A stretch of 64,000 nt of DNA. Origin: Streptococcus thoraltensis DSM 12221. GTDB taxonomy: Bacteria > Bacillota > Bacilli > Lactobacillales > Streptococcaceae. The position numbers and the translations under genes were made by a program. Location of the stretch: positions 1-64,000 of the forward strand of contig NZ_KB904630.1 in assembly GCF_000380145.1 (NCBI RefSeq), written 5' to 3'. The notes below the pieces were generated by a model, which had not been told where the DNA came from, did no database searches, and saw only the letters and a list, made by a program, of their open reading frames with translations. Of this stretch, positions 63,105 to 64,000 are shown one piece after another; the stretch's first letter is position 1, and each line of letters begins with the position of its first letter.

Positions 63105-64000
63105 ATGGAAAAATTTTTCAACTTAAAAGAAAATGGTACGAACATTCGTACTGAAATTATGGCTGGATTAACGACATTCTTTGCCATGAGTTACATTCTC
63201 TTTGTCAATCCAAGTCTTTTGGGTGCTGCTGGAATGCCAACACAAGCTGTTTTCTTAGCTACTATTATCTCAGCTGTTATTTCAACCCTGATTATGGGAC
63301 TTTTCGCCAATGTTCCTTACGCACTTGCCCCTGGGATGGGATTAAATGCTTTTTTCACCTACACAGTTGTTTTTGGCTTAGGGTTTACTTGGCAAGAAGC
63401 TTTAGCGATGGTTTTCATCTGTGGCTTGTTTAACATCTTTATTACTGTAACCAAAGTTCGTAAGAGCATCATCAAGGCTATCCCTGTGAGTCTTCAACAT
63501 GCGATTGGTGGTGGTATCGGTGTCTTTGTTGCTTATCTTGGTTTTAAAAACGCTAATATCATTACATTTTCTACTTCAGCTAAAGACATCATTAGCCTCA
63601 ATGGTTCAGCCCCAGCGTCGGCTGATTTGTCTAAAGGTGTGACGTCAGTATTGGCTGGAGGAGGTGTTGTGCCTGCTATTTCAACTTTTACTGATCCAGC
63701 CGTTATTCTTGCTATTATCGGACTTTTCATAACTGCTATCCTTGTGATTAAGAATGTTCGTGGAGCCATTCTCATTGGTATTATTACAACAACGATTCTT
63801 GGTATTCCTATGGGCGTTGTTGACCTTTCTACGGTAAATTTTTCAAACAATATGGGTTCAGCCTTTGGTGAATTAGGAACAACTTTCCTTGCAGCTTTTT
63901 CGGGTATGCAATCTCTTTTCAATGATTCAACCCGCCTTCCACTCGTTTTGATGACCATCTTTGCCTTCTCGCTTTCAGATACTTTTGATACACTTGGTAC
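63105..64000 (+). CDS. NCS2-family purine permease (AzgA/PbuG-like), 3' end outside the window
   Basis: 298 codons are visible without a stop to the edge; the family is about 430-480 long. Opens MEKFFNLKENGTNIRTEIMA then GLTTFFAMSYILFVNPSLLG, a signature of the AzgA branch that carries hypoxanthine, guanine or adenine. Further blocks are YALAPGMGLNAFFTYTVVFG, SLQHAIGGGIGVFVAYLG and, near the edge, FAFSLSDTFDTLGT. The start follows AAAGGAG at a somewhat long distance. Confidence 0.88.
   Translation, partial: MEKFFNLKENGTNIRTEIMAGLTTFFAMSYILFVNPSLLGAAGMPTQAVFLATIISAVISTLIMGLFANVPYALAPGMGLNAFFTYTVVFGLGFTWQEALAMVFICGLFNIFITVTKVRKSIIKAIPVSLQHAIGGGIGVFVAYLGFKNANIITFSTSAKDIISLNGSAPASADLSKGVTSVLAGGGVVPAISTFTDPAVILAIIGLFITAILVIKNVRGAILIGIITTTILGIPMGVVDLSTVNFSNNMGSAFGELGTTFLAAFSGMQSLFNDSTRLPLVLMTIFAFSLSDTFDTLG

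Overview
The window is a low-GC Firmicute chromosome segment, and gene content and order point to Streptococcus. It carries covRS, the metQ/M20 peptidase/metNP cluster, nrdR-dnaB-dnaI-der, a manLMN-manO mannose PTS, KtrAB, YidC, and many pneumococcus-type RUP and BOX intergenic repeats. The covR-covS to nrdR-dnaB-dnaI-der order recalls pyogenic or bovis-like streptococci. I cannot fix the species from the sequence alone.

Layout. 1-213: end of an IS1182-type transposase gene. 401-8073: methionine uptake (metQ, M20 peptidase, metN, metP), a nitrilase/aminotransferase pair and SstT. 8973-13631 (minus): BrnQ, KtrA, KtrB, RsmG. 13745-18114: HtpX, a DUF177 protein, CovRS. 18115-31518: NrdR, DnaB, DnaI, Der, a thioredoxin-like protein, a SNF2 helicase, MurC, a GNAT, MltG and GreA. 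31562-32238: RUP copies around an internally deleted IS630-type element. 32238-41353: YidC, acylphosphatase, a SpoU methylase, an HD protein, a BI-1 protein, DUF960 and DUF402 proteins, RecX, a decayed aminoglycoside-phosphotransferase-like gene, a hypothetical protein and RlmD/RumA.

41354 to about 52900 is an integrated accessory island directly behind rumA. It has a MobV relaxase, a long non-coding structured region (12 palindromic units at 35-bp spacing, a pseudoknot-like double palindrome, about ten consecutive hairpins), a cadD-cadC cadmium module between IS3-type end remnants, a copper module (copY, multicopper oxidase, partial second copY, CopB-type ATPase), small ORFs, a candidate small RNA and a large serine recombinase. 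The content fits an integrative mobilizable element: its own recombinase and relaxase, but no recognisable conjugation machinery. The core genome resumes with an HI_0552-family protein, SerS (T-box leader), an acyltransferase, the mannose PTS (cre over its promoter), a Cof-type phosphatase, a DUF1361 protein and the start of an NCS2 purine permease running off the end.

The most unusual part is the non-coding block at 43037-43914. Also notable are the layered intergenic repeats: BOX nested in RUP, and both inserted at one position of a further repeat family; a 150-bp direct duplication bracketing the multicopper oxidase gene; and a C-terminal extension on RumA next to the island boundary.
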